Positions 23,374 to 32,746 are shown, counted from the stretch's first letter. The stretch is 47,388 nucleotides of DNA from Candidatus Methanomethylophilaceae archaeon (GCA_007117455.1 SKGM01000014.1:1-47388), one strand, 5' to 3'. Program-made: numbers and translations. The notes: generated by a model not told the origin, from the sequence alone.

Positions 23374-24711
23374 TCAAATACCGAGGTACCAGGTCGCTAT
23401 CCCGAAGTACACCAGGACGCCGAGTATGTCGGCGATCGATGTGACCAGGGGGCCACTGGCGGTCGCTGGGTCCAGTTTTATCTTCGACAGCAGGAACGGC
23501 AGTGTCATCCCAACCAAAGATCCGATGATGACCACACAAACCATGGTGAGTGATACGACGACAGCGACCTCTGGACCGGCGCGATACCATCCCAGGGCGG
23601 AGACGGCTACTGCCATCGCGACACCCAGGGCGAGTGCGACCTTCAACTCCTTAACCATCATCTGCGCCCAGTCGCGCATCTTGACATCGCCGATGGCCAT
23701 GGCCCTGACGGTCAGAGTCGCTGCCTGTGAGCCAGCGTTACCGCCGCTGTCGATCAGCAATGGAAGGAAGAAGACCAATGCGATCGCCGCTTCGATGGTG
23801 CCCTCGAAATATGCTATGCCCGCACCGGAGAACACGTTCATTCCCACCAGGGCGAGTAGCCAAGGTATCCTCGCTCTGAAAAGCATCTGGAAGCCCGCTT
23901 CTCTGATGTTCATCGTCGGCATCGGTGAATGGATGGCCGCCAGCCTGTGGAAGTCCTCAGTGGCCTCTTCCTCAGCGACGTCCATGACGTCGTCGAAGGT
24001 CAGCGACCCAACCAATCTGCCTTCGCTGTCCAGTACAGGGATGGCTGGCAGGTCCGTCGTCATCATGAGGTCGCGCGCCGTCTCACGGTCATCGGTGGTC
24101 TTGACGTAGACCTCAGGAAGGGTCGCCAGATCCACAAGCATAGTGTCAGGCGACTCCTTGAGCAGGGAACCCAGGCGAAGATGGCCTAGATACGCCCTCT
24201 TGGAATCGATAAGATAGACCATGTCCATCTCATCAGGGCGCAAGGGGGAGGCCCGGATCCTGTCCAGCATAGCAGCCACGTTGTGTCCTTCCCTGCCGCT
24301 CAGATAGCGCGGCGACATGTTACGACCTGCACTGTCATCGGGGAAGCCCATCAGGACATTGATGAGCTCCCTTGATCTGGGATCCATCTTGTTCACCAGT
24401 TTCTTGGTGACCCTTGCCGGTAGCTCATCCAATAGACGTACCCGGTCATCCACGTCGAGGCTCTTGAAATATTCAACCACCTCATCCTTCTCGAACAGAT
24501 TGATGAGGTCGGCCTGCTTTGAAACCGAAAGTCCGTCGAACACATCGATGGCCAGATCCTTGGTCAGCAACCTGAAGGCTATCACCAGGTCTGTCCCGTC
24601 CAGCTCCTCGAAAATTCCTATCAGATTCGTCAGCCAGGTCTGATTGAGGAGGTCTTTGAGCTCGTTGAGCTCAGCGTTTGCTATCATTCTTCTTACTCTC
24701 ATTGGGGTCAT
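23374..24711 (-). CDS. mgtE: Magnesium transporter MgtE
   Basis: Mg2+ channel/transporter, 445 aa. Cytosolic N-terminal helical domain (residues ~1-130, LLDELPARVTKKLVNKMD), two CBS domains (GRNMSPRYL..., ...PAIPVLDSEGRLVGSLTFD), a plug helix (EEEATEDFHRLAAIHS), then five membrane helices. The first ends NVFSGAGIAYFE. The ion-path helices include LPLLIDSGGNAGSQAATL and the last carries SIADILGVLVYF, with the conserved Asp at the Mg site. GGAGG lies 9 nt before the ATG. Preceded by an M-box riboswitch. Confidence 0.96.
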   Translation of the reverse strand: MTPMRVRRMIANAELNELKDLLNQTWLTNLIGIFEELDGTDLVIAFRLLTKDLAIDVFDGLSVSKQADLINLFEKDEVVEYFKSLDVDDRVRLLDELPARVTKKLVNKMDPRSRELINVLMGFPDDSAGRNMSPRYLSGREGHNVAAMLDRIRASPLRPDEMDMVYLIDSKRAYLGHLRLGSLLKESPDTMLVDLATLPEVYVKTTDDRETARDLMMTTDLPAIPVLDSEGRLVGSLTFDDVMDVAEEEATEDFHRLAAIHSPMPTMNIREAGFQMLFRARIPWLLALVGMNVFSGAGIAYFEGTIEAAIALVFFLPLLIDSGGNAGSQAATLTVRAMAIGDVKMRDWAQMMVKELKVALALGVAMAVAVSALGWYRAGPEVAVVVSLTMVCVVIIGSLVGMTLPFLLSKIKLDPATASGPLVTSIADILGVLVYFGIATWYLGI

Positions 24712-24778
24712 AGGACCATCCTCCCGCGCAATGCGCGATACAGATCGTCCGGCCCCTTGGCCCAGAAATGACTGATAG
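24712..24778 (-). promoter_or_regulatory. Expression platform between M-box and mgtE
   Basis: The 67 nt hold a GGCC-AAGG-GGCC hairpin and a CGCGC-ATT-GCGCG hairpin that directly abuts the mgtE Shine-Dalgarno GGGAGGATGG. There is no T-run, so a bacterial-style intrinsic terminator is absent. Control of ribosome access is the more likely mode. Confidence 0.6.
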
Positions 24779-24949
24779 GTTCAGGCACCTCTAGTCGAGC
24801 TTTGGCTTCACAGGACGTAGACCATATCGGTCAGCTGCCTTAGGCAGAGCCTTATGCCGGCAATGCCTGCTCTACCCGTTGGCATCTCTCGATGTTTCCG
24901 GGCAGCAGCCTGTGTTCCTGTGGTAACCTCACCTAACGAGGCCTTGAAC
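24779..24949 (-). ncRNA. M-box (ykoK-type) magnesium riboswitch upstream of mgtE
   Basis: Minus-strand leader of mgtE. It contains the conserved M-box blocks in order. GTTAGGTGAGG is at 24937-24927. GGCTGCTGCCCGG leads into AACATCGAGAGATGCCAACG and GGGTAGA (about 24908-24872). GGCATAAGGC is near 24858-24849. GCAGCTGACCGATATGG follows. GAAGCCAAAGCTC is near 24809-24797. These match the layout of the Bacillus subtilis mgtE leader block by block. P1 closes with GTTCAAGGCCTC (24949-24938) against GAGGTGCCTGAAC (24791-24779). In this class Mg2+ compacts the RNA and lowers transporter expression. The gene context (mgtE) agrees. The class is known mainly from bacteria, so an archaeal copy with its own TATA box is notable. 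Confidence 0.95.
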
Positions 24950-24973
24950 GATCTAAATCGCTTATAAAAAGAA

Positions 24974-24991
24974 GATTTATAAAAAGGTTTT
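24974..24991 (-). promoter_or_regulatory. TATA box of the M-box/mgtE transcript, overlapping glyA terminator
   Basis: Minus-strand CCTTTTTATAAATC (24974-24987) is centred about 26 nt before position 24954, five bases upstream of the riboswitch P1 stem. The same T-rich stretch immediately follows the glyA stop, so it can also end glyA transcription. A second TTTTTATAAG lies at 24961-24970. Confidence 0.6.
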
Positions 24992-26269
24992 TCAAACGAG
25001 CTCGTGGAAGCGGTAGGCCTCCTCACCCTCACTGAAACAGAAACGGATCTTGGTGAAGTTGCGCTTTAGCTCCTTCACATCCTCCCTCACCTTGGAAGGG
25101 GACTCCTTGTTGCAGACCCGGGATATGAGCTCCGCCACGTGCACCATCTCGCTCTCCTTCATACCCACGCGGGTGAGCTCCTGGACACCGAGACGTATAC
25201 CGGACGGCTTGACGGCGGAGGTGTCCCTCGGCAGCATGTTCTTGTTACAGATGATGTTGGCATCCTCCAGGTCCTGGGCGACGGTCTTGCCACCGCCGAA
25301 CTTGGAGACGTCCACTGCCAGGGCGTGGGAGCGGGTGAAGCCCAGGTCAGGGCATAGTACGTCGACACCTCTCTCATATAGTGCCTCACCCAAGGCCCGG
25401 GAGTTCTTGACGGTCTGCGCTGCATAATCCCTTGCGAAGACCTTCTGTTCAGCCAGGGTCATCGCCAAAGCTGCCATGGCATGTAGGTGGTGACTGCTGG
25501 TGACGCCAGGGAAGACCGCGCGGTAGATGGCCTTCTCCTGCTCCTCATCCAAGTTGTGACCAAGTAGCATACCGTGGTTAGGCCCGGGGAATGTCTTATG
25601 GGTGCTGGATGACATCACATGGACGCCCTCGCGGAACGGGTCGTGGAACTGGCCGCCGGCTATGAGGCCGAGGACATGGGCGGCATCGTACCATACGGTG
25701 CAGCCTATCTCATCGAATGTGTCCTGGAGCTCCTTCATCGGAGGCGGGAACAGGAATACCGACAGGCCGAACTGGGCGACCTTCGGCTTAACCTCTTTTA
25801 GCAGTTTGATCGTTCCGTCGACATCGAGGTTCATGTCACTCTCGTTGAACGGGTAATTGACAGATTCCACGGAACGAAGGCCGAATGCTCCGAACTTCGC
25901 CGTGGATATGTGAGCACCCTGGGCCAGGGCGCAGGTGGTTATGGTGTCACCAGGTTCAGCGAATGCGAAGAGCACCGCCATGTTGGCCACAGTCCCGGAT
26001 ATGGGACGGACATCCGCAAAACTGCATTCGAAGAGGTCTTTGGCCATCTCCATGGCCTTCAGCTCGACCTCGTCGACATAGATGTTTCCCTGGTAGTACC
26101 TCTTTCCCGGAAGTCCTTCAGCGTAACGGTCGGCGAAATCGGAGATCAGCATCTCCTTGGCCAACGGACTCATCAGGTTCTCGGATGCGATCATCGGTAT
26201 GCATTCCTCGAACCATTTGTTATGGGCCTTAACCTTGTTCCGGATCCAAAGTGCTTCCTCGTTCATCAT
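24992..26269 (-). CDS. glyA: Serine hydroxymethyltransferase
   Basis: PLP enzyme interconverting serine and glycine with transfer of a one-carbon unit to a pterin carrier (tetrahydromethanopterin or folate). 425 aa. The PLP lysine lies in SSSTHKTFPGPNHG. Other blocks are IPMIASENLMSP, GLPGKRYYQGNIYVDE, RPISGTVANMAVLFAF, YDAAHVLGLIAGGQF and RDTSAVKPSGIRLGVQELT. The start has two adjacent ATGs (26269, 26266) just after the promoter. Presence of folC in the window leaves the pterin carrier open. Confidence 0.97.
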   Translation of the reverse strand: MMNEEALWIRNKVKAHNKWFEECIPMIASENLMSPLAKEMLISDFADRYAEGLPGKRYYQGNIYVDEVELKAMEMAKDLFECSFADVRPISGTVANMAVLFAFAEPGDTITTCALAQGAHISTAKFGAFGLRSVESVNYPFNESDMNLDVDGTIKLLKEVKPKVAQFGLSVFLFPPPMKELQDTFDEIGCTVWYDAAHVLGLIAGGQFHDPFREGVHVMSSSTHKTFPGPNHGMLLGHNLDEEQEKAIYRAVFPGVTSSHHLHAMAALAMTLAEQKVFARDYAAQTVKNSRALGEALYERGVDVLCPDLGFTRSHALAVDVSKFGGGKTVAQDLEDANIICNKNMLPRDTSAVKPSGIRLGVQELTRVGMKESEMVHVAELISRVCNKESPSKVREDVKELKRNFTKIRFCFSEGEEAYRFHELV

Positions 26270-26298
26270 GGATGATCGGAGTTCCCATACACTCCTCT

Positions 26299-26311
26299 TT
26301 TATTAATATAT
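26299..26311 (-). promoter_or_regulatory. TATA box for glyA
   Basis: Minus-strand GATATATTAATAA lies in the 54-nt gap after the upstream isomerase gene, about 35 nt before the glyA ATG. Confidence 0.55.
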
Positions 26312-26323
26312 CCCCACGATGGG

Positions 26324-27370
26324 TCAATGTCGGGTTCCGAATCCCAACCTCTGTTTGAGACTGGATATGGATACGACTGGCTCTGGATCCACCTTCCTCA
26401 GGAAGGCGAGGTACAATGATACGAAATCACCTATCAATGAGGACCTCAGGTTCTTCTCCAGACTGCCATCACCCTCCACCAACACCTCATGGACCTCCAC
26501 GCCCGAGTCCCTCAGGCTGTCGACGCTGGTGTCGACGATGCTCCGTAGAGTGTCAGGTGCGTTGGCATCATACAGGACCACGGGTGAGCACCTCATGTTG
26601 GGGCGCCCCTCGATCCAACCCACGATCTCATTGTGGTTGAACTCCGGCATTATGCCGGAGAAGGCCAGCATCTTGGAGTTCTCATTGATCTGGGTCTTCC
26701 ATCTTAGGGCGGAAGCACCCATGTTCGGATGGCCATATATCACCGGTACGGTGCCGAAGAGTGATTCAGCCAGGTTGGCGGCCTCATTGTCACCGGAGTT
26801 GGGCATCATCGAATCCCGCAACTCCTTCAATTCCGGAAGGGCCCGGGTAAGTTCTTCCACCGCAGGACAGACATCAAGCTGATCCAGGACGGTGCCTGTC
26901 AGACCTAGCACGTGCCCCAAGGCCGCCCGGGGTTGAATTCCAGCTGGAACGTTGAGATTGGGGACATCGTACTTGGTGCTGAGCCTCTCCAACTCGCCTC
27001 CGGAGCATACCGTGACCATCGGACATCCCCTCTCCTTGGCCTGTCTGAACAGCTCCAGGGTCTCATGGGTGTTACCAGAGTAACTGGTCATCAATGTCAG
27101 GGTGTCTTTGCTCACCCATCGGGGCAGAATGACCCCTCTGACCACATTTATCGGTACGCTCGAGGTCTCATTTGCGAAATCAGCGAAGATGTCACCGGCA
27201 ATCGCCGATGCCCCCATACCACAGACACAGACCTTTTGGAAGTCATAATCTAATTCAATATCCACTCCCAATGATGACTCTATCTGTTCTGGAGTCTCAC
27301 TTATAGCCCGACCGATTCTGGAACCTCCATTCACAAAATCGAAGAGCGTTGGTTCGACGGTCGCCGACAT
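26324..27370 (-). CDS. Bifunctional phosphoglucose/phosphomannose isomerase
   Basis: SIS-domain sugar isomerase, 348 aa, of the archaeal PGI/PMI type. Motifs: CGMGASAIAGDIF, SYSGNTHETLELF (phosphate-binding Ser/Thr), VPAGIQPRAALGH, and GIMPEFNHNEIVGW with catalytic Glu/His. It feeds glycolysis and mannose-containing glycan synthesis. The ATG at 27370 (MSATVEP) is 26 nt after a TATA box TTATATTTAG (27391-27400), so a leaderless start is likely. The upstream alternative at 27388 is TTG. Confidence 0.93.
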   Translation of the reverse strand: MSATVEPTLFDFVNGGSRIGRAISETPEQIESSLGVDIELDYDFQKVCVCGMGASAIAGDIFADFANETSSVPINVVRGVILPRWVSKDTLTLMTSYSGNTHETLELFRQAKERGCPMVTVCSGGELERLSTKYDVPNLNVPAGIQPRAALGHVLGLTGTVLDQLDVCPAVEELTRALPELKELRDSMMPNSGDNEAANLAESLFGTVPVIYGHPNMGASALRWKTQINENSKMLAFSGIMPEFNHNEIVGWIEGRPNMRCSPVVLYDANAPDTLRSIVDTSVDSLRDSGVEVHEVLVEGDGSLEKNLRSSLIGDFVSLYLAFLRKVDPEPVVSISSLKQRLGFGTRH

Positions 27371-27390
27371 GATGTTGTCGATATGCAATT

Positions 27391-27400
27391 CTAAATATAA
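27391..27400 (-). promoter_or_regulatory. TATA box for the PGI/PMI gene
   Basis: Minus-strand TTATATTTAG is centred 25-26 nt before the ATG at 27370. Confidence 0.6.
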
Positions 27401-27476
27401 GTATTGTATTGTTTAAATAACCTGAACAAGCCAGACCCATAAAGGTCTCAGAGGTAAAATGATGGTAGAAGAGTAA

Positions 27477-27536
27477 AGGTATTTTAACCTCGGTCCGATA
27501 ACGGTCACATTCATCCTGGCGTCTGAAATCAGGATG
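27477..27536 (+). promoter_or_regulatory. rib operon promoter with 7-bp dyad at the predicted transcript start
   Basis: A weak TATA (TATTTTAA, 27480-27487) sits inside an AGGT-N6-ACCT dyad (27477-27490). About 25 nt downstream is a perfect inverted repeat CATCCTG-N11-CAGGATG (27512-27536), right at the predicted transcription start. It could be an operator or a 5'-end hairpin. The sequence does not resemble the bacterial FMN riboswitch. Confidence 0.5.
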
Positions 27537-27550
27537 GGACGGAGATTACG

Positions 27551-28237
27551 ATGGCTGACATCGAAAGGGCTTTACAGGATCTGAGAATGGGAAAGATGGT
27601 CCTGGTCTATGATTTCGACGACCGGGAGAGGGAGACCGACATGGTAGTGGCCTCCCAATATGTGGACCATGAACATATTAAGACCATGCGCAAGGACGGC
27701 GGAGGCCTGGTCTGCACCACATTACACGGACCTTTGGCCGAGGAGCTGGGATTGCCCTTCCTCGCCGATCTCTTCGCCATAGCCTCCAAGGATTACCCAT
27801 CGATGGGGGGGCTTGCTCCTTTCGACATACCATATGACACCAAGTCCGCATTCTCCGTGACTGTGAACCATCGGGACACCTATACTGGCATAACCGACCG
27901 GGACCGTGCCCTGACCATAGTGGAGTTGTCGAGGATAGCCGGATCGAAGATGGGTGCGAACGAGAAGAGGGAGGAGTTCGGGAACCACTTCCGCGCCCCC
28001 GGCCATGTCCATCTCCTTCGGACCAGCGATGAGTTGCTTGGCAACCGCCAAGGCCATACGGAGATGAGTACCGTCCTGACGATCCTTGCAGGTCTAATCC
28101 CTTCTGCAACCATCTGCGAGATGATGGGTGATGATGGGGAGGCTTTATCCAAGGAGAAGGCCATGGAATACGCTGATAGACATGGTCTAGTGTTCCTCGA
28201 GGGCAAGGATGTTCTCGAGGCCTGGAAGAATCGATGA
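27551..28237 (+). CDS. ribB: 3,4-dihydroxy-2-butanone 4-phosphate synthase
   Basis: Riboflavin pathway: converts ribulose 5-phosphate to the four-carbon precursor of the xylene ring. 228 aa. The acidic loop VYDFDDRERETDMV corresponds to the family's D(D/E)RE.E.D block. GGGLVCTT follows, then a central block around GLAPFDIPYDTKSAFSVTV, TGITDRDRA, FRAPGHVHLLR and GHTEMS with the conserved His. First gene of the flavin operon; ribL follows 12 nt later. Confidence 0.95.
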   Translation: MADIERALQDLRMGKMVLVYDFDDRERETDMVVASQYVDHEHIKTMRKDGGGLVCTTLHGPLAEELGLPFLADLFAIASKDYPSMGGLAPFDIPYDTKSAFSVTVNHRDTYTGITDRDRALTIVELSRIAGSKMGANEKREEFGNHFRAPGHVHLLRTSDELLGNRQGHTEMSTVLTILAGLIPSATICEMMGDDGEALSKEKAMEYADRHGLVFLEGKDVLEAWKNR

Positions 28238-28249
28238 GAGGTTTGGATT

Positions 28250-29144
<895 letters not shown>

Positions 29145-29157
29145 GGAGGATGAAGAA

Positions 29158-29568
29158 ATGAAGAGCTATAGATTGGGATTCGTGGTGGCGGAGTTCAACT
29201 TCGATATCACATCGATGATGCTGGAGAGGGCAAAGTCCCAGGTCGAGTTCCTGGATGCGGAGATAACCAAGACCATCTTCGTCCCAGGGGTTTTCGACAT
29301 GCCTCTGGCCATCAAGAAACTGTTGGAGATGGATGAAGTGGATGCGGTGGTCACCCTGGGCACCGTCATCGAAGGGGAGACGGAGCATGATGAGATCGTT
29401 GCTGGTCACGCTTCCCGTAAGATAGCCGACCTGGCCTTGGAGTACGGCAAACCGGTGTCATTGGGCATCACCGGCCCTGGCATGACCCGTCTGCAGGCGG
29501 AGAAGCGCATCGAGAAGGGCCGTGACGCTGTGGATGCGGCCATCAAGATGCTGAAACGCCTGGAATAG
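29158..29568 (+). CDS. ribH: 6,7-dimethyl-8-ribityllumazine synthase
   Basis: Condenses the pyrimidine and four-carbon precursors of riboflavin. 136 aa. Blocks: [53 protein letters not shown] (catalytic His) and [19 protein letters not shown]. The ATG at 29158 has GAGGAGG nine bases upstream and matches the family start. An ATG 33 nt earlier would add 11 acidic residues. Last gene of the rib operon. Confidence 0.95.
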   Translation: MKSYRLGFVVAEFNFDITSMMLERAKSQVEFLDAEITKTIFVPGVFDMPLAIKKLLEMDEVDAVVTLGTVIEGETEHDEIVAGHASRKIADLALEYGKPVSLGITGPGMTRLQAEKRIEKGRDAVDAAIKMLKRLE

Positions 29569-29581
29569 GCGGGAAACCCTT

Positions 29582-30781
29582 TCAAACCTTCTTCATTTTC
29601 CCGGTCATGAAGGTCTCCAGCTTGTCATACGCCTTCTCGAGTATCGGTATGTCAGGCAGTATGATCGTCCGGAAGTGATTCTTACCGAACTCCTCACAGA
29701 AACCCCCGCCAGGGACGAATAGGACGCCGGTGTTCCAAAGCACGTCAAGGATGAATTCCATATCGTTCTTCCAAAGGTCGGCCTCCACCTTGGGGAACAT
29801 GAACATCGACCCTTTGGCCTCACGGGTGGATATTCCGGGGATCTCATTGAGTCTCTTGTAGGAGTAATCGGCTCGGGCGGAGAGCTTGTCGTTCATCTCC
29901 TTGATGTAATCCTGCGGCCCCTGCAGGGAGGCTCGGGCCGCCCATTGGCAGGGGACATTGGGGCATAGACGGGCGCGAAGTTGGCGCATCACGCCCTCGA
30001 AGATATCCTCCAGCTCCCCGGACTCATCCATGAAGTAGCTGTAACCCACCCTCCATCCCGGCATCAGATTGACCTTGGAGAAGCCATTCATGATTATCTT
30101 CTTCACATCGGTCGATGTACGGGAGAATGAATTGAAGGGAGTGTCGAAGGTGATCTTATCGTATATCTCATCGGAGAGTACTGGAATATTGTACTCCGCA
30201 GCAAGGTCGGCGATCTCCTTGACCGCCTTCTCCGGATACACCGCCCCGGTGGGGTTGTTGGGGTTGATGACCACTATGCCCCTTGTCCTCTCCGTGATCC
30301 GGGACCGCATCATGTCTATGTCCGGTTGCCAGTCATCCTCCTCAACCTGCTCATATGGGATGGGTACGGCATCGAAGAAACTTATGTACTGAGTGTATGA
30401 AGGGTATCCGGGGCCAGGTACCAGGACCTCATCCCCCGGTTCCAGCATGGCCCCTAATATCACCTGGACGGATTCGCTCACTCCGTTGGTGACTATGACA
30501 TTATCAGCGGTTATGCGGGCACCATGCTTCTCGAACTCCCGGTCGACTATGGCTTGGCGCAGCTCAATGCTGCCTTGGGAGTCCCCATAGCCGTTGTCGA
30601 CCATATCCACCGCCTCACGCAGGGCGGCCTTGAAATATTCCGGGGTCTCGAAGTCCCACTTGTTGGGATCCCCTATGTTCATCCTGATGACCTCAGCACC
30701 CTTGCTCTCCATCTCATCGGCTGGGATGGTCACCTGTCTGATGGCATAGTTCATATTCATTGAGCGTCTGGATGCCTTCAT
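29582..30781 (-). CDS. Class I/II PLP aminotransferase (alanine/aspartate type)
   Basis: 399 aa. Fold-type I features: GDPNKWDFETPEYF, TNGVSESVQVILGA, PGPGYPSYTQYI, INPNNPTGAVYP, SDEIYDKITF, the PLP lysine in MNGFSKVNLMPGWRVGY, and the carboxylate-binding Arg in HFRTIILP. Resembles alanine/aspartate aminotransferases of archaea; the exact amino donor cannot be told. ATG 30781 is chosen over a TTG at 30790. Its stop faces ribH with a 13-nt gap. Confidence 0.92.
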   Translation of the reverse strand: MKASRRSMNMNYAIRQVTIPADEMESKGAEVIRMNIGDPNKWDFETPEYFKAALREAVDMVDNGYGDSQGSIELRQAIVDREFEKHGARITADNVIVTNGVSESVQVILGAMLEPGDEVLVPGPGYPSYTQYISFFDAVPIPYEQVEEDDWQPDIDMMRSRITERTRGIVVINPNNPTGAVYPEKAVKEIADLAAEYNIPVLSDEIYDKITFDTPFNSFSRTSTDVKKIIMNGFSKVNLMPGWRVGYSYFMDESGELEDIFEGVMRQLRARLCPNVPCQWAARASLQGPQDYIKEMNDKLSARADYSYKRLNEIPGISTREAKGSMFMFPKVEADLWKNDMEFILDVLWNTGVLFVPGGGFCEEFGKNHFRTIILPDIPILEKAYDKLETFMTGKMKKV

Positions 30782-30804
30782 AGAACCCAATCCTCGGAAT
30801 GGCT

Positions 30805-30830
30805 ACATAATTCAGGACATTATTTAAAAT
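30805..30830. promoter_or_regulatory. Divergent promoters for the aminotransferase (minus) and truA (plus)
   Basis: Minus-strand AATTATGTAG (30805-30814) is placed for a start near 30785. Plus-strand TATTTAAAAT (30821-30830) predicts a start near 30850, 18 nt before the truA ATG. Confidence 0.45.
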
Positions 30831-30867
30831 CCCTTTGTTCTGCAGGTTCTCGGCATGGTGCCTTGAA

Positions 30868-31665
30868 ATGGTGCAGCGGAAGAACGAATGCAGACGTGTG
30901 GCGGTTAGGATCGCCTACCGAGGGGACCCTTTCCACGGATCCCAAAGGCAACCGGGTCTGAGGACTGTGGAGTCGGACATACTCAGATCCTTATCCATCA
31001 TCTCTCCCCCGGACTCCCCCGATGCGGAATTGAAGACTGCCAGCCGTACAGATGCCGGCGTTAGTGCCGCCGCCAATGTAGTCGCCTTCTGGACATCTTT
31101 CGATGATGATGCCTCCCTGCTGAGGGCACTTAACGCAACATCCTCGGACGTCCATTTCCTGGCCATATGCGGCATCGGAGAGGACCGGAACATCCGATAC
31201 GCTAGCTCCAGGTCCTATCGTTACCTTATGCCTCTAGAAGGGGTCGATGTGGAGGCCGTCAAATCCTCCGCACGTCTCTTCGAGGGTAGGCATGATTTCA
31301 AGAACTTCTGCAAGGACGATGGTAAAGACACGGTGGAGACCATAGATCGGATCGAGGTTGGCGATGGTGATGTGATATGTATCGACATCCATGGACGCCG
31401 ATTCCTTTGGAACATGGTGAGGAGGATCGTGGCCGCCTTGGAAGAAGTGGGTCGGGGCAGGGCCACCATGCAGGATGTCAGGATGGCCCTTGAGGGGGGC
31501 GGGTTCCAGTTCGGCCTGGCCGACCCTCGGCCGTTGACCTTACGATCGGTCGATTATTCCGACCTAGAGTTCAGGTCCTTCGACGACCCCGTCCTTCGCA
31601 GGAAACTCATGGCCGCCGTGCACAAGGCGAGGACCGACCTCGAATTCCACCGCGACCTACTCTGA
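30868..31665 (+). CDS. truA: tRNA pseudouridine synthase A
   Basis: Forms pseudouridine at positions 38-40 of tRNA anticodon arms. 265 aa. Catalytic Asp62 lies in TASRTDAGVSAAANV. Other family blocks are IAYRGDPFHGSQRQPG, YASSRSYRYLMP, FEGRHDFKNFCK, and IDIHGRRFLWNMVRRI near the end of the core. ATG 30868 gives the expected N-terminus; an upstream in-frame TTG is unsupported. Its stop overlaps the convergent arsenite permease gene by 9 nt. Confidence 0.94.
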   Translation: MVQRKNECRRVAVRIAYRGDPFHGSQRQPGLRTVESDILRSLSIISPPDSPDAELKTASRTDAGVSAAANVVAFWTSFDDDASLLRALNATSSDVHFLAICGIGEDRNIRYASSRSYRYLMPLEGVDVEAVKSSARLFEGRHDFKNFCKDDGKDTVETIDRIEVGDGDVICIDIHGRRFLWNMVRRIVAALEEVGRGRATMQDVRMALEGGGFQFGLADPRPLTLRSVDYSDLEFRSFDDPVLRRKLMAAVHKARTDLEFHRDLL

Positions 31666-32724
31666 TACTCCCCCGCGGTAATTGAACATCGCCCTCCTAC
31701 GTAGCAGTATGGTGACCAACACTAGCATCACAGGGACCTCGATCAGAACCCCCACGACTGTTGCCAAGGCGGCCCCGCTGCTGACACCGAAAAGCATGAC
31801 CGCCGTCGCTATGGCCACCTCGAAATGGTTGCTCGTACCAATCAGCGAAGTTGGGGCGGCCTCCTCATATCTCAGCTTGAAGGCCTTGGAAAGGGCTATG
31901 CCGACCCCGAATATCAGCAGTATATGCAATGTGAGTGGTAAGGCGATCATGGCCACATAGAGAGGGTTCTCAAGAATCACATCCCCTTGGAGCATGAATA
32001 GATAGACGAGGGTGAGAAGCAGAGCGGCCATTGAAATGGTGCCCATGTTTTTCAGAAACCTCCCCTCGTACCATTCTATACCCCGCTTTCTTATGAGGTG
32101 GGTACGCGTGAAATAGCCTGCGACCAAGGAAACCCCCACATACAACATCACACTGAGGAATATCGTCCAGAAGGGTATGGGAAGGCCTCCAGCGTCCAAG
32201 AGGAAGTTGCCCAGGGGAGCATAGAGGACCAGCATCGTCAGGGAGTTGATAGCGACGAGCACGAGGGTCAGACCCATGGCCCCTCGGGCGAGGTATGAGA
32301 ACACCAGCACCATCGCGGTACAGGGTGCGATCCCCAACAGAATCATACCCGCCATGAATTCGTTCGCCAGAGCGGGATCCAGGTATGGGGCCCAAACCAC
32401 CTGGAAGAACAGCCAGGCGGTGGCGAACATGGTGAATGGCTTAATGCCCCAATTTATGAAAAGGGTCAACAGCACTGGGCGGGGGGCCTTGACCACATTG
32501 GATACCTGGCTGAAATCTATCTGTAGCATGATTGGGAACATCATGGCGAATAGCAGGACCGCTATCGGCAGGTTCACCTGAGCGACCTGTATAGCAGCTA
32601 GTTCCTCCGCAACACCGGGAATCATCCTCCCCAGCATGATTCCAGTCAGAATCCCTAACATCACCCAGACCGTCAGATATTTTTGGAACAGTCCCAACCT
32701 GTACTCCTTTTCTCCACCTTCCAT
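31657..32724 (-). CDS. acr3: Arsenite efflux permease, ACR3 family
   Basis: Membrane exporter of As(III) in the BART/bile-acid transporter superfamily. 355 aa, about ten TM helices. ACR3 signatures: LLFAMMFPIMLQIDF, LLGIAPCTAMVLVFSYLA with the conserved Cys, and IGTSNHFEVAIATAVMLFG. No arsR or arsenate reductase is adjacent; the divergent neighbour is a small zinc-ribbon protein. A dyad overlaps its promoter. The stop is TAG. Confidence 0.93.
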   Translation of the reverse strand: MEGGEKEYRLGLFQKYLTVWVMLGILTGIMLGRMIPGVAEELAAIQVAQVNLPIAVLLFAMMFPIMLQIDFSQVSNVVKAPRPVLLTLFINWGIKPFTMFATAWLFFQVVWAPYLDPALANEFMAGMILLGIAPCTAMVLVFSYLARGAMGLTLVLVAINSLTMLVLYAPLGNFLLDAGGLPIPFWTIFLSVMLYVGVSLVAGYFTRTHLIRKRGIEWYEGRFLKNMGTISMAALLLTLVYLFMLQGDVILENPLYVAMIALPLTLHILLIFGVGIALSKAFKLRYEEAAPTSLIGTSNHFEVAIATAVMLFGVSSGAALATVVGVLIEVPVMLVLVTILLRRRAMFNYRGGVSE

Positions 32725-32746
32725 GATATCGACCTACAAGGTTATT

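Noticed and set aside
27401-27550. Possible FMN riboswitch before ribB
   Set aside because: None of the conserved RFN blocks are present; only dyads and a weak TATA are seen.
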